A stretch of 64,000 bases of DNA from Lunularia cruciata (Eukaryota; Streptophyta; Marchantiopsida; Lunulariales; Lunulariaceae), in assembly GCA_948567375.1 (NCBI GenBank), contig OX419759.1, positions 38,417,493 to 38,481,492 on the forward strand, given 5' to 3'. The position numbers were made by a program, and so were the translations under genes. Shown here piece after piece: positions 23,211 through 33,679 of the stretch (position 1 is its first letter; each line of letters starts with the position of its first letter). The notes below the pieces were generated by a model that ran no database searches, had not been told where the DNA came from, and was given only the letters and a program-made list of their open reading frames with translations.

Positions 23211-23574
23211 AATTTTAGAAGTGCTAGGTGCCTATTAACACCTAGGCACCAACTACTTTCTCCCATACATCTCCCACTTATCCACCTTTGGAGATATTAG
23301 GTTTCATGGTCTATCTCTTTTTTGAACTCTTCTTCTCATTGTTTCTAGCTCATAAACAATAATGATTGATTAAGTTTGGAGAAAGGTCTTTGCCTTTGGC
23401 TCTACTTCCACTCTTACTCTCTCCAAACTTCTCTAAAATTTAAATTTCAATTCTTTCTTTTATGGTTGGGTTTCCAAACTACTAATCAATTATGAATTTT
23501 TTGCTAGATTGCTTGCTTGGATATACCCTTCCATTATCCCTTTAAACTTATGAGCAAGTAATTGATCCTTATTT

Positions 23575-24000
23575 GCCATCTTTGATTGAAGGCAAAACGT
23601 TCATACCTTGCTTATACTTAAAGAGAGACATTGAATTCCAAAGGTTTGTCCTTTGTTGCATTCATGCTTTGCAAGCATTCCTTAATTTCACACATGTATA
23701 ACATACAAATTCATAAGTCTACATGTGCTAACTACCTACTCCTTTTGGTTGACTGGAAAGTCCATACTATCCCTTTCCTCATTTTGATGCCATCTTTGAT
23801 TGAAGGCAAAACGTTCATACCTTGCTTATACTTCAAGAGAAACATTGAATTCCAAAGGTTTGTCCTTTGTTGCATTCATGCTTTGCAAGCATTCCTTAAT
23901 TTCACACATGTATAACATAAAAATTCATAAGTCTACATGTGCTAACTATCTACTCCTTTTGGTTGACTGAAAAGTCCATACTATCCCTTTCCAAAGGGTA
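23575..24000. repeat. 214-bp tandem duplication, two copies
   Basis: GCCATCTTTGATTGAAGGCA starts copies at 23575 and 23789. Differences are few (for example TTAAAGAGAGAC versus TTCAAGAGAAAC). The second copy fades out after TATCCCTTTCC near 23993. Confidence 0.85.
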
Positions 24001-26900
24001 CACCTTCTCATACCTTCTATAAGAATCACTATCCTTTAGAAGGTCAGGCTCTCCTTCAAAAGGAATATCATTTTTCCCTTTCTTAGGCTAAAGATTCTCC
24101 TTTGGACTTCAAACAAGACTAAAAGGTGTTGAAAACAAATGGAGCTTCAAGATTTTGCAAATTCTTAGTACTACCTACTCCTTTCTTCAAATGAGAGCAT
24201 CCACATAAACATAGTTAACATCTCCTTGAGTTAGTTGTAGTACTTTCTTACCCTCTAGGTGTTTACTCTTGTAGGAAACAAGTTTCTTTCTAGATCAACT
24301 AACTATAAGGAGCCATTATCATAAATTTGGATGACTTGATATTGATCTATCCATCTTAGTTGCAACTTTCAAAGAACTTCATTCTTTAATTGTCATAGAG
24401 TAAGACCAAGTCACCACCCTTTATTGCAACTTGTCTTATCTTCTTATCATGATGTTTATATGACTTGTCCCTCTTTTCTTCCAAGAACATTAATTGGTGA
24501 ATGGAAAGGTCCTGACTTTCCTCTTCTCTTAACCGGTCTTTAGATAGGATATGATGTGAAGGAATTTTAAACTCAATAGATAGAACTGGATGTACGCCAT
24601 AGGTGAGAAATAAGGCATGTGCCTAGTAATAATTTTCTCCATTGTAAGATGGGCTCACAAAGCTATTGGCAATTTGGTGTCATGATCATATGCATAATTC
24701 ACAAATCACCTTATTTAGGATTCTATAGGCCATTTGCCTTTTTTGTTTGTACATTTGTCTTTAGACTATATGGCATAGTATTTTGATGCTTTATTTGGAC
24801 CTGTTTGGTCAAAGCTTCCACCAATGCATTCAAGAAGTGTGTATCTCTATCACTAACAAATTCTAGATGGCATCCATACCTTGATACAATGTTTTGGAAG
24901 AAAAATTCTACCACTATGTTTGCATCATCCTTCGTGGTTACCTCAGCTTCTACCATTTTAGTTGCATAGCTTGTGGAAACCAATCTATAAATTGCTTCCT
25001 AGTATTCTTTGCGGATGGTTGCAAGGTCTTACAAAGTCTATCCTCACTTCCCAAAGGGGCCAAGGGAATAATGGGCCTTAAATGCCATTGGGTACTTAGA
25101 GTTGGTTTCCCCATTATTTGACAAGCATTTCACCTTTGGATAAATGTGTGGAATATTTATACATAGTTTGCCACCAATAACCAATTTTGAAAATTTTCTT
25201 CATTGTGTTCTTACGACCATGATGCCCTCCTAAAGTCTTAGCATGGAGTAATTGGATTACTCCCTCGACTTCATATAGGACTCTAAGCACCTTTAGAGGG
25301 TCTCATCTACTCCTAACTTAAATAGAATTCCACTATTGAGAGTTGGTAAGAGCATATTCTATGTAGGAAAACTACCCATGCTCAAGGTCCATCACATTAG
25401 GATAGTGTGAAGTCCAAATGAAATGGTACTTTGTTGCATACCAATTCCCTTGGACATTGTTAAACAGGGAAGTTCATCATTTAGAAAGTCATATTTTAAA
25501 GGTGTTTTTTGCTCTTTGGTTTCCAATCTTGACAAGTAATTTGCATTATCATGATGAGTGCCTTTTCTTACCTAGATTGTATAAATGAACTTTTGCAATA
25601 ACAAAACCCATTGTGCTATCCTTCCAAATATGTATGCCTTCTTAAACCAAAATTTTTAAAGCATAGTATTCAACATGAAAAAAAAATCACAACCCAAAAA
25701 GTAGTGTCAATTTTTTTATAGGTATAAACTAAACCTAAAGCTTCTCTTTCTATTGTACAATAATTTTGTTATGGCATAGAAAACTGAATGCTTGCATAAT
25801 AGAAGGATAATCCTTCTTATGGTCATCTTTTTGACTTAATACTACTCCTATAGCTAATGAAGCGGTATCTACATATACATCGAGGCCAATCAAGGGCCCT
25901 CATCATTGGTGCTTCCACTTGTTTAGTTCTCAAGTTAAGAAAGACATCTTCTTGTTCCTAAAGATAGTCTTTTGATTTCTTTAGTAGTTTTGTCAATAGA
26001 GCAATAAGGAGTACATACTTGGCAACAAACCTCCTCTAATACCTCACATATCCTAGGAAGGCTCAAGGTTCTTTGAGGTCTTTAGGTGATTCTAATGATT
26101 TTGATAGCCTTGATAGTCAATACTCTATGACTTTGAAATATTCCTTTTGTCATAAAAAAGAAAAACTTTTGGGATGTAAGGGTAACCTGATACTCTTGCA
26201 ATGCTCAAATTTTTTCCAAAGATATACCAGGTGGTCTTCTTTGGCCAAACATGCAGAAGTCATCTATACAATCCAACAAATTTCCAAAGGAGTCTTTAAA
26301 GATGGAATTCATCATCCTCTAAAATGTTGTTGTGGCATTACATAACCCAAAAGGCATTTGATTATAGGCATATGTAACCCAATCTATTGTGAAGATGGTT
26401 TTATCTTTATTTTCTTCTCTGATAAAGACTTGATTATATCCTAAAAAGCCATCAAAGAAGCTATAACATGCCGTACCTATAACACTTGATCTTATATGGC
26501 ATCACTAAAAGGAAAGGGATGGTGGAATTTCTTTGTAATTGAATTAAGCTTTGTGAAGTATTCACATACCCAAAATTTTCTAGTCTTCTTCTTGGGTACA
26601 ATCACTATGTGTGATACACATTCATTGCTTAAAACTAGAAGAATTATGCCCACTCAAAGATATTTGTCAATTTCATCATTTACTAACAAGGAGTACTTAG
26701 AATTCAATCTGTATTGGAATTGCCTTACAAGTATTGCTCCCTCCCTCAACTAGGTCAATATGGTGTTCGACAAACTGCTTGGAATACCTTGTATTTGATT
26801 GATACTCTTGGCAAATATATATTGGAACTTAAAAAAAACAAGGCATACTCCTCATATTCCTTGAGCAAAACAAAATAAATCCTTTTTCAAATCAAAATTA
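23990..26900 (-). mobile_element. Decayed Ty3/gypsy pol (RT, RNase H, integrase)
   Basis: Reading down the minus strand: an RT finger block (CTQEED then KILGM..ILHKA.FNYKEIPP, about 26600-26520), then DGFLGYNQVFI (about 26450), WVTYAYNQMPFGLCNATTTF (about 26380-26320), and CIDDFCMFG (about 26270-26245, the Y-x-D-D box with Tyr changed to Cys). RNase H is at about 25880 (VDTASLAIGVVLSQ). Integrase core is at 24983-24723 (KMVEAEVTTKDDANIVVEFF, RYGCHLEFVSDRDTHFLNA, HQNTMPYS). An integrase C-terminal region follows at 24660-24400 (LSIEFKIPSHHILSKDRLRE, KRDKSYKHHDKKIRQVAIKG). The gene order RT, RNase H, integrase is that of Ty3/gypsy. Numerous stops and shifts make it inactive. Confidence 0.8.
24723..24983 (-). 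pseudogene. Integrase core fragment (Ty3/gypsy)
   Basis: This open stretch encodes the middle of a DDE integrase. It shows KMVEAEVTTKD, a GCHLEFVSDRDTHFLNA block with the second catalytic Asp in VSDRD, and PYSLKTNVQTKKANG where the usual HPQANGQAE carries the catalytic Glu. That Glu is replaced by Lys here, so the copy is dead even apart from the flanking stops. It is part of the pol relic at 23990-26900. Confidence 0.7.
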
Positions 26901-26965
26901 CCAGCAAGAGTGAAAAAATCTATTAAAATATAATCTTAAAATATTGAAGGTTCTGTTCTAGCGAT
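26870..26965. repeat. Duplicated segment (also at 46970-47075)
   Basis: From AAATC..TTTTTTCAAATCAAAAT to CTAGCGATGCTGAATGCTC the sequence matches 46970-47075 closely, including the 20-base run TTCTGTTCTAGCGATGCTGA. At 47 kb it directly abuts an AAP pseudogene, so it appears to be part of the duplicated AAP neighbourhood. Confidence 0.7.
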
Positions 26966-27445
26966 GCTGAATGCTCTGTTGAATGCTGAATGCGTCCCCG
27001 GCCCTTCGGACCCACAAAGTATTTCGTGGTCTTTGGGCCGTCGAGAGCTTTGCATCTCCAGCCGATTATCTAAGTCTGCACCTCGGTACTTCATGGACGA
27101 TGCTCGTTCGCAAACAGGGATCTCATCCAAACGTTCCCCCACCTCCCAAAGAAAAATGCAGATTTTGTATTGTGGTGATTACCTAGCTTTTCTAAATGAA
27201 GACAGGCTTTCATGCAATGATTGTCTCCAGCAGTTTACATATGTTCTGCAAATTTCTTCTTTACAATAATCCAGTAACTTCTCTATAATGGACACTTGCA
27301 ATGAAAAGATATAAAGTAACTGCAATTTTCTACTTATCTCTTTGGCTGAGTCCTTTGTAGAAATAAAAGATTCTAGACAGTAACTTGGTACTTTAGTCTT
27401 CCAAATGCCATGACTCTACTTAATCAAATCTGAGAAGTGAATTTG
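26966..27445. other. GC-richer unidentified segment, then AT-rich sequence
   Basis: 26966-27160 is distinctly richer in C and G than its surroundings and is open on both strands (plus 26964-27269, minus 26936-27142). I could not match either translation to a protein family. It is not present in the 47-kb copy, which breaks away at 26966. The rest to 27445 shows nothing. Confidence 0.3.
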
Positions 27446-27449
27446 TAAC

Positions 27450-27600
27450 TTACAACAAGATCCGAAAGTCCCTGATAATTCCAACCCAGTAAAATCTTGC
27501 GCTTAACTGTATTTGTATTTCTGCTTCGCGGCAGCTCGAAGGATTTGGTGGATTCTTTGAAGAATCCTATTCGTTCTGTGTATTCTTACAAATATCATAC
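27450..27600 (-). other. Conserved unidentified segment, copy 1 of 3
   Basis: Its reverse complement matches 42810-42980 (plus strand) over about 150 bp, with GAAGAAT.C.CCAAATCCTTC, CTGCCGCGA.GCAGAA and GT.A.GG.AC.TTCG.ATCTTGTTGT runs. A shorter match is at 48225-48280. It lies about 800 bp beyond the AAP stop codon. Read on the minus strand, the frame FFKESTKSFELPRSRN resembles FFEEYTKSFNCRDAEN in the other copy, and a GTAAGT follows. It may be an old exon or simply duplicated DNA. Confidence 0.45.
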
Positions 27601-27960
27601 TAAGTGTTTTCATGACAATGACTTCCGTTGGTACGAAATTTGAAACAGGTTCTTAAATCCAAATGGAAACTTACATCTATAAGTGTTGACATCTTGCTTA
27701 CTGGTCTTAACTAGTAGTAGAAAAGTTTCTAATTATGGGAGACTAACAACGCGCTGATTTGTGTTGTTCTCGTTTCCGTGGATTTCCAGTATGGGAAATT
27801 GTTGCAAGGGTTGTTATTAGCATGCTTCTCACAGTAGAGCCACTGCTATCCCAACACTGGAGTGCCGGGTCACCTGCTACTAACGTCTCGTTTCTCGCAG
27901 GCTTGACTTCCGGGCCATTACTTTGTGTCGACTGAAAACTAGACACTAGATCCACAGTGT

Positions 27961-28207
27961 CTGTGTCACAGAGATATGAAACTAAATCTTTCTTTGTTTT
28001 GGGAGTCACCTCCACTTCTTACGTACTAGTACTATCAAACCTAAGTCCATCCACTGTACTCAGTGGACAAGTTGTATTCCGGTTGCATGTCACAAAAGTA
28101 TGGAACGAAATCTTTCTTTGTCTTGGGAGTTACCTCCACTTCTAATACTATCAAACCTGGGTCCATCCAGAGAACTCAGAGGATAAGTTGTATTCCGGTG
28201 GCAGACA
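27961..28207. repeat. Two tandem copies of a ~120-bp unit
   Basis: GTCACAGAGATATGAAACTAAATC...TTGTATTCCGGTTGCA (27964-28087) is repeated as GTCACAAAAGTATGGAACGAAATC...TTGTATTCCGGTGGCA (28088-28205) with point differences and one small deletion. It lies 200-450 bp downstream of the AAP coding end. Confidence 0.8.
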
Positions 28208-28406
28208 CTGAGAAAAACCATAATTGAAGTTAACAATGGTGAAACAATATGGCAAGAAAGAAGATGTTTCCGAAAGAGAATTATATTAAATTGGAGACAA
28301 ACACAAATGAAAATTATACACTAAACTCCACGATTGCACCCCGGAGAACAGATCAACTAAACAAATGTCAGTTGCTTCTCTAAGTTGTGGTTCTTAGTCA
28401 TTTCTG

Positions 28407-30679
28407 CTAGTCAGCATTACCATCGAAAGGTACATAATGCTTACTTGCAGCTTTTATGTCCACTGCTGAGCCTAGGAACGCGCAAAGCGAAACTAAAAGA
28501 CAAGCTAGCATGAGTAACCACAAGAACCACCACCTCCAACTGAAACACTGTATCTCTACTCGTATCATGTATATACGCACGGGGAAATAGACACTTAAAG
28601 GGAAGAATCCTAAGGCCCCCAATATGCCCATGATGCTGTTGAAAAACGGCAACAATGTCGCGATGAATGTGGTGAAGCCTACAAAAACTGACCTCCAAAC
28701 GAGAACACCTAAATTTACTCTTACCAACCCGACATAAGGCAAGGAGAAAGCAAAAGTCTTGACATTGCGGCCTGGTCGAAAGAAACATCCCCTAGCGTGG
28801 CCTTCAACAAAAGCGTAAAGGGGTTGTGCAAAAACCTGAAGAAAGTTCACATAAAGAAGAGTTGTTAGGTGTAAGCCCGTTGAGTTGAACAGGTGTCAGA
28901 ATACACTTGGCTTGGATAACAACTTAACATAGGCGACTTTATGAATAAGGACCTTCTAAACCAAAGAAAGTCGTACGTTACCTGAAAGGCTCCACAGAGG
29001 TGTACGACGATGCATAAGTTCCCGAATACCACTAATCGGTACGGTTCGTAGAATCCGAAACCCGTGAGCAAGTTTCCAGGAGCTGCATTTCCAAAAGCAG
29101 CATATCCAAAACATCCCACGGACAGGTAGAATAATGTACAAGTTACGTTGGTGACTAGCGCAACCTTCCTCATCGTTCTATTTTCTGCTGGAGGTCGTCT
29201 AAGTGTATCCTGGTTTTATTGCAAAACAGAAAGATGGTCAGTCCACTACAAAAAGTGAGCTTGTGCATAAATCAATTAGACATAAACCTCGAGAGTTTAG
29301 AAACTATTTGAACTCTAAATGAAAATGTTTACTCACTTGAATGTTGATCAAAATTATTATGAAGCCATAGGCAAAAGCAATATCGCCCATAGCCGAAAAC
29401 GTTTTCCACATCTTTTCAGCATGAGAGTATTCACCCTTTTCGGAGCCGACTGGAGAACCCCCTAGAGTTCCATGAGAATGCCCGCCATGGAATGTCTTGA
29501 CAATACTCAGAGCTAAACCTATGCCTGCATATGAAAAGGACATCACAGCGGCCACAACCGACAACCACCAGGCCTCTGCCAAGTTTGGGATCTGAGAGAA
29601 TACGATCTGTATAAACCCAAAAATCAACATATATATATTGCTGGACACTTTGCAGCTCGCGTTGTGTCCCTCCTCGTGGAAGCACACAGCACGTTTAACA
29701 GCCCTGCCACAAAGAGACACACAGTATCTGAGATCAAGTTCCCTGAACCTGAGATGGGACGCTTTGTGAGCTGAGAGGACAATGAAAGGAAAATCTGAAT
29801 CCTTACACCATGCTGGTGGCTGCTGTGATTGTATATCCCACACAAACACCGAAAAGATTTATGTACTGAACGAGGCCGCACACAAACGTCTCCACTCGCC
29901 CTGCGAACAGATTCAAACTGCATTTCATTAATCGGACATCACTCAGTGTTAATCCTAACCGTCTGAGAATTTCCCTCTGGTGAACGGACGAGAAAACTGT
30001 AGACAGTTCCTATGATTGCCAGCAAACAAATGATTAGTGATTGACACTTGAGCTTCAGGTTGACGGTTAAGTGACCTCTCCCACGGTTTCTAATACATAT
30101 GATATCTCCAGATGGTATCTGATGCGTATACACCAATTACATAAACTAGACGCACCTAGATATGCTTTAACAGCATCCATGTAGGTGTATAGCCTCCTTC
30201 CCGATACAGGGTCCATGTAACGATAAGAATCGGCAAGTAGAATGGATGTCAAGTATGTAATCACGGCGAAACCGAAGTTCACCAGCGGGCCAGCTATCCA
30301 GCCAAGTTGAGCAACACTCCAAGCCAAACTAAGCACTCCAGATCCTATCACAGCCGTGATAGCGTGTGCAGAGGCTGTGAGGAACGTTCCTGCTCACAAC
30401 ATTGTACAGTAAGAGAAACGAAGCATGTAAGTAAGTAGGAGAGGACATTGAGTTCAGATGCAAGTGTTCATTGTATTCAAGAACGGGCCCTTTGGAAGTT
30501 CCACGAGTGAGATGTGTGACGATCATTGTGTCTCTCACCTCATCCGAAGATTGAGTAGACAACATACCTGAACGTCTTGGACGTCCATCATCGTCGACCT
30601 CCACCGTGATCTCATCTTGTACGGGGTCTTGTGCTGAACTCGGAGCCAATTCTACATCTGACTTCTGTGAGTAACTCAT
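28407..30679 (-). CDS. AAP: Amino acid permease (AAP family), six exons, intact
   Basis: Proton-coupled amino acid importer of the AAP branch of the AAAP (auxin/amino acid permease) family, expected in the plasma membrane. Exons: 30568-30679, 30156-30389, 29807-29900, 29337-29703, 28982-29209 and 28407-28835. All borders are GT..AG, phases match, and the spliced frame is 1464 nt (487 aa plus stop), the usual family length. Residue order: acidic cytosolic N terminus ending VDDDGRPRR, the hallmark ITAVIGSGVLSLAW helix, YRYMDPVSGRRLYTYMDAVK, FCGLVQY-type LVQYINLFGVCVGYTI, QIVFSQIPNLAEAWWLSVVA, MGDIAFAYGFIIILI, GCFGYAAFGNAAPGNLLTGF, and LGALGFFPLSVYFPVRIYMI near the C terminus. About ten to eleven hydrophobic helices. 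Odd points: exon 1 could also start at the in-frame ATG 30734-30736, and the C-terminal tail lacks the usual GSIAGV..DLK segment. Substrate preference cannot be read from sequence. Confidence 0.92.
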
Positions 30680-30699
30680 TTTACGAGATAAGAGATTAC

Positions 30700-31020
30700 C
30701 CAATGTCCTGCAATCAATCACTCCCTTACCTTTCACCCACCAGAAAGCTTGCGCCAGTGTCTCGAGGAGAACCTGATTAATAAACTTACTACACTGATGC
30801 TGAGACTCATGTGAGCAGCCTTATAAGATCTGCATGCTCATGGGCTCGGCTCGGCTGCAACTCATGCCTACAGCCGAGCCTCAAGTAGTCATATGTGGCG
30901 ATCACCCACGTACGTACGTCCTCCCCCGCATGGCTTCCGCTGGGTATGATATTTGGGGTGAGTAAGGACAAGCTTTATAATGGGGGCCATCGGCGAGACA
31001 TTAAATCTTTAATAACCCGA
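30700..31020 (-). promoter_or_regulatory. AAP promoter module, copy 1
   Basis: This region upstream of the AAP gene is repeated at 31350-31700 and, more decayed, twice at 41240-41460. Landmarks are CAATCACTCC..T...TTACACCCACCA, the GC-rich GGGCTCGGCTCGGCTGCAAC (30842), and CCCACGTACGTACGTCC (30904), which contains overlapping ACGT cores like those bound by plant bZIP factors. Bounds follow the extent of the duplication, not functional data. Confidence 0.55.
30819..30828 (-). promoter_or_regulatory. Putative TATA box of the AAP gene
   Basis: TCTTATAAGG on the minus strand lies about 145 bp upstream of the ATG at 30679, in a plausible position for a transcription start near 30790. In the duplicated module at 31350-31700 the aligned base has changed (TTATAAG to TTAGAAG), while a different TTTATAAG has arisen at 31436. 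Confidence 0.5.
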
Positions 31021-31066
31021 ATTTTGTGTTCTATTTCCTATCAACTTTCGATGGAAATGTGTCTTT

Positions 31067-31266
31067 GCATACATAAAGGATATAGAGTGCATATATACTG
31101 GTGCACGCACTCTTGCCTGCATAAGTATACGTTTGCATACATACAGGATATGGAGTGCATATATACTGGTGCACGCACTCTTGCCTGCATAAGTATACAT
31201 TCACTAGGATATAGAGTGCATACATACTGGTGCGCGCACTCTTGCCTGCATAAGTACACATTCACT
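31067..31266. repeat. Minisatellite, three copies of a ~68-bp unit
   Basis: The unit contains GGATATAGAGTGCATATATA, then CTGGTGCACGCACTCTTGCC and TGCATAAGTA. Copies start near 31067, 31135 and 31204. The palindromic GTGCACGCAC core also appears singly at about 31947-31982 and in degraded form at 40650-40710. Open frames on both strands here are repeat translations. Confidence 0.85.
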
Positions 31267-31349
31267 CTTAGACGCAAACAAGAGGCGCAGTTCAGTGCGG
31301 TTTTGTCTGAGCCATTGGGGAATTAAAGTTGAGATGTGGACAAAGCAGA

Positions 31350-31700
31350 CAGGATTACTCAATGTCCCGGAATCAATCACTCCTTTGCATTACACCCACC
31401 AAAAGCCTTGTCCCACTGTGCCCAGGAGCAACCGCTTTATAAGTTTTCCATCCATGCTTATGCTGCGACTCATCTAAGCAGCCTTAGAAGTTCTCCATCA
31501 TGGGCTCGGCTCGGCTGCAACTCATGCCAGCAGTCGAGCCGATAGTCATCTGAGTCCTATGTGCCAATCACCCATGTACGTACGTCCGCCTTCGCATACC
31601 TTCTGCGGGGTGTGATATTTGGGGTGAGTTAGGACGAGCTTTAGAATCGGAGGCATCTGTCCACCTATTCGGAGGGGAGGCAATCGGCGAAACATTAGAT
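31350..31700 (-). promoter_or_regulatory. AAP promoter module, copy 2 (no gene attached)
   Basis: It aligns with 30700-31020 at an offset of 660 bp: shared CAATCACTCCTTTGCATTAC, GGGCTCGGCTCGGCTGCAAC (31502), ATGTACGTACGTCC and GATATTTGGGGTGAGT. No exon 1 follows to its left; instead copy 1 and the minisatellite do. It could be a leftover of unequal crossing-over, or an upstream enhancer. Confidence 0.6.
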
Positions 31701-32149
31701 CTTTTCCATTTTGTACAAGTTTTCGAGAAAAATGTGTCTTTACATACAGGATACGACGGAATGAAAACCACCAGGATGTCCTCGTCTTCATAAACCTCTG
31801 AAGAAGGATACGCAACAACCTATTCAATATGTGAAGAGTCAGCCGAATGGTTTCTTCTTGAGTTACGTCATGGAATCCTGGTCAGTAACAACAAATAACG
31901 GTGGAATTCAAATGGGAAATGGGCAGCCTATTAATGTGTTGATTGAGTGCATATACACTGGTACACGCACATTTGCACTCTTGGTTTCACCTTATTTCCT
32001 AGCGGTGGCCAGAAGATTAAAGGTGAGACGTGGACAAGTCAAGAGGCGCAGTTCAGAGCGGTTTTGTCTGTGCGATTAGGTATTACATTTGTGATGTGGA
32101 CAAACTAGACAGGGACTAAAATAGCCGTGTGGAACAAGTGTGTGCATGT

Positions 32150-32360
32150 GTTTGAATGCTTTATATATCACACATATAGTAAATAATGCGGACAAAATAA
32201 GAGAAATATGGAATATTTACAAACTGGAAACTAGCTACTTGCAAGCTCTCCCCGAACGTAACTAAAAAATCTACAAGTTAAGGTAATGCACAAAACCTCC
32301 AGCGAAATATGATAAGCTTGACTTATAATAAGGCAGGCGAACCAAAACACCCTGTTTACC
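32150..32360. repeat. Left arm of the AAP inverted duplication
   Basis: The reverse complement of this region is found at 40330-40540 on the plus strand. Shared runs include ATAAGAGAAATATGGAAT, CACA.ATAGTAA.TAATG.GGACAAA and GCGAAATATGATAAGCTT. It marks the outer end of the duplicated AAP 5' region. Confidence 0.65.
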
Positions 32361-32388
32361 TCACTAACGTAATTGAAACGACAAGTTA

Positions 32389-32476
32389 AACTCCTTTTCT
32401 GTTTCAACTTACACTATAAGTTTCATAGGAAATTTCCTCTGAAAGTTATAGTGTAGTTGGAAACAGAAAAGGAGTT
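32389..32476. repeat. Near-perfect 88-nt hairpin
   Basis: AACTCCTTTTCTGTTTC begins the left arm at 32389, and its complement ends at 32476. The arms are about 41 nt each, pair with only two single-base bulges and about three mismatches, and meet in a short loop that itself holds the palindrome GGAAATTTCC. It lies in non-coding DNA 1.7 kb upstream of the AAP gene. It could be a foldback/MITE-type element or a small-RNA precursor. Confidence 0.75.
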
Positions 32477-32479
32477 CAA

Positions 32480-33520
32480 AAAATAATAGAAAATATGGTA
32501 TATAATTTTAGTAAGAATGTTTAATTAGAGATATATTTTTATTAAAATAAAATTTAAAAATGATGTATATTTTAATCATTAGTAAAAGGTACATTTAATG
32601 ATTTAATTTAATTTCTATAATTTAGTTGATTTTATATATTTTTATTTTAATACATAATAAAAATATAAAATTTTCCATGATATACTTAGAGATATTTAAT
32701 GTTAAATTGGTGAATAATAATAAAATTATATATTTTTATTCAATACACAAATTCTTAATATTTTAACTTATTTTTTTACATAAAAATATGTAATTTTAAA
32801 TTATTTTTTCAAAAAAATATTTTATGACAACAAGATAAAATCATAAATACATCCAAATTATGGAAAATAAGATGTGAGCCTATGTTAAAATATAATAATT
32901 TAGATGATTTAAAGATGTTACTCTTAAGAATGTAAATAAACAATACAGAAAAATGAATCATTGGGTGTGAGTCTTAAGTAGAAACACAATCTTTGGGTGA
33001 TTAAAATTTTTTATCTGTTCTCTAATAGAATTATAGAAATACTACTATTCCATAATAGAAAAATAAATCTGGAAATAAAAATTACAGAGTATTACTTTAA
33101 AAAACACTTTAATTTCTTTGAAGACCCTATCTTTTCTACTATATGAATTTTGGAATGTATTCAGTAATTTTGTGTATGAAATATTATTTACTTGAGTTTG
33201 CAATTTATAACATATTTAGGCAATTCTTGCAAGATATCTTTAGAAATTTTGATAAAATCAATTGAAATTTTTAGCACATTGTTTTGGCATGGATATTTTG
33301 TATCCCTCTTTTACATGATTCTCTACACTAGTTTTACACATTGTGGCTCAAGACTCCTCCTCACTCCTCTGATTTTCCTTCTTCAATTGCTCCGCTCTCC
33401 CCTTTAGCCTTCTTTGAGATGCAACACTTTTTAGAAAAGGTTATGGTACCTACTACCCCGATGACCTGAGGCATGGCTGCTTGAGATACCTGGATAGATG
33501 ATTCTAATTTGATTGTAAAT
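32480..33520. other. Very AT-rich intergenic sequence
   Basis: No gene found. The only longer open frame (33192-33407, plus) is low-complexity and unsupported. Confidence 0.5.
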
Positions 33521-33524
33521 ATAG

Positions 33525-33676
33525 GTAATTCTTACTCCACTCTTGGTTAACTCTCTATTAAACCTAGAAGGCTAGTCTCTTCAAGTACTCACTTCCATAG
33601 GTACTTCTTTCTCCGCTCTTTGTCAACTCTCTATTACACCTAGAAAGCTAGTCCCTTCAAGTACATGCTTCCTTGT
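33525..33676. repeat. Two tandem copies of a ~76-bp unit
   Basis: GGTAATTCTTACTCCACTCT...CTTCAAGTAC starts at 33525 and, slightly diverged, at about 33600 (GGTACTTCTTTCTCCGCTCT). Non-coding. Confidence 0.7.
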
Positions 33677-33679
33677 CCC

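Noticed and set aside
30480-30567. In-frame reading from AAP exon 1 into MLSTQSSDEV
   Set aside because: This is intron 1. The donor GTATGT at 30567 and the acceptor at 30390 restore the conserved GTFLTASAHAI junction, and the same intron is kept in pseudogene A.
31009-31277. Overlapping minus-strand open frames of 63-78 codons with Tyr/Cys-rich repeats
   Set aside because: They are translations of the 68-bp minisatellite and have no start, splice or family support.
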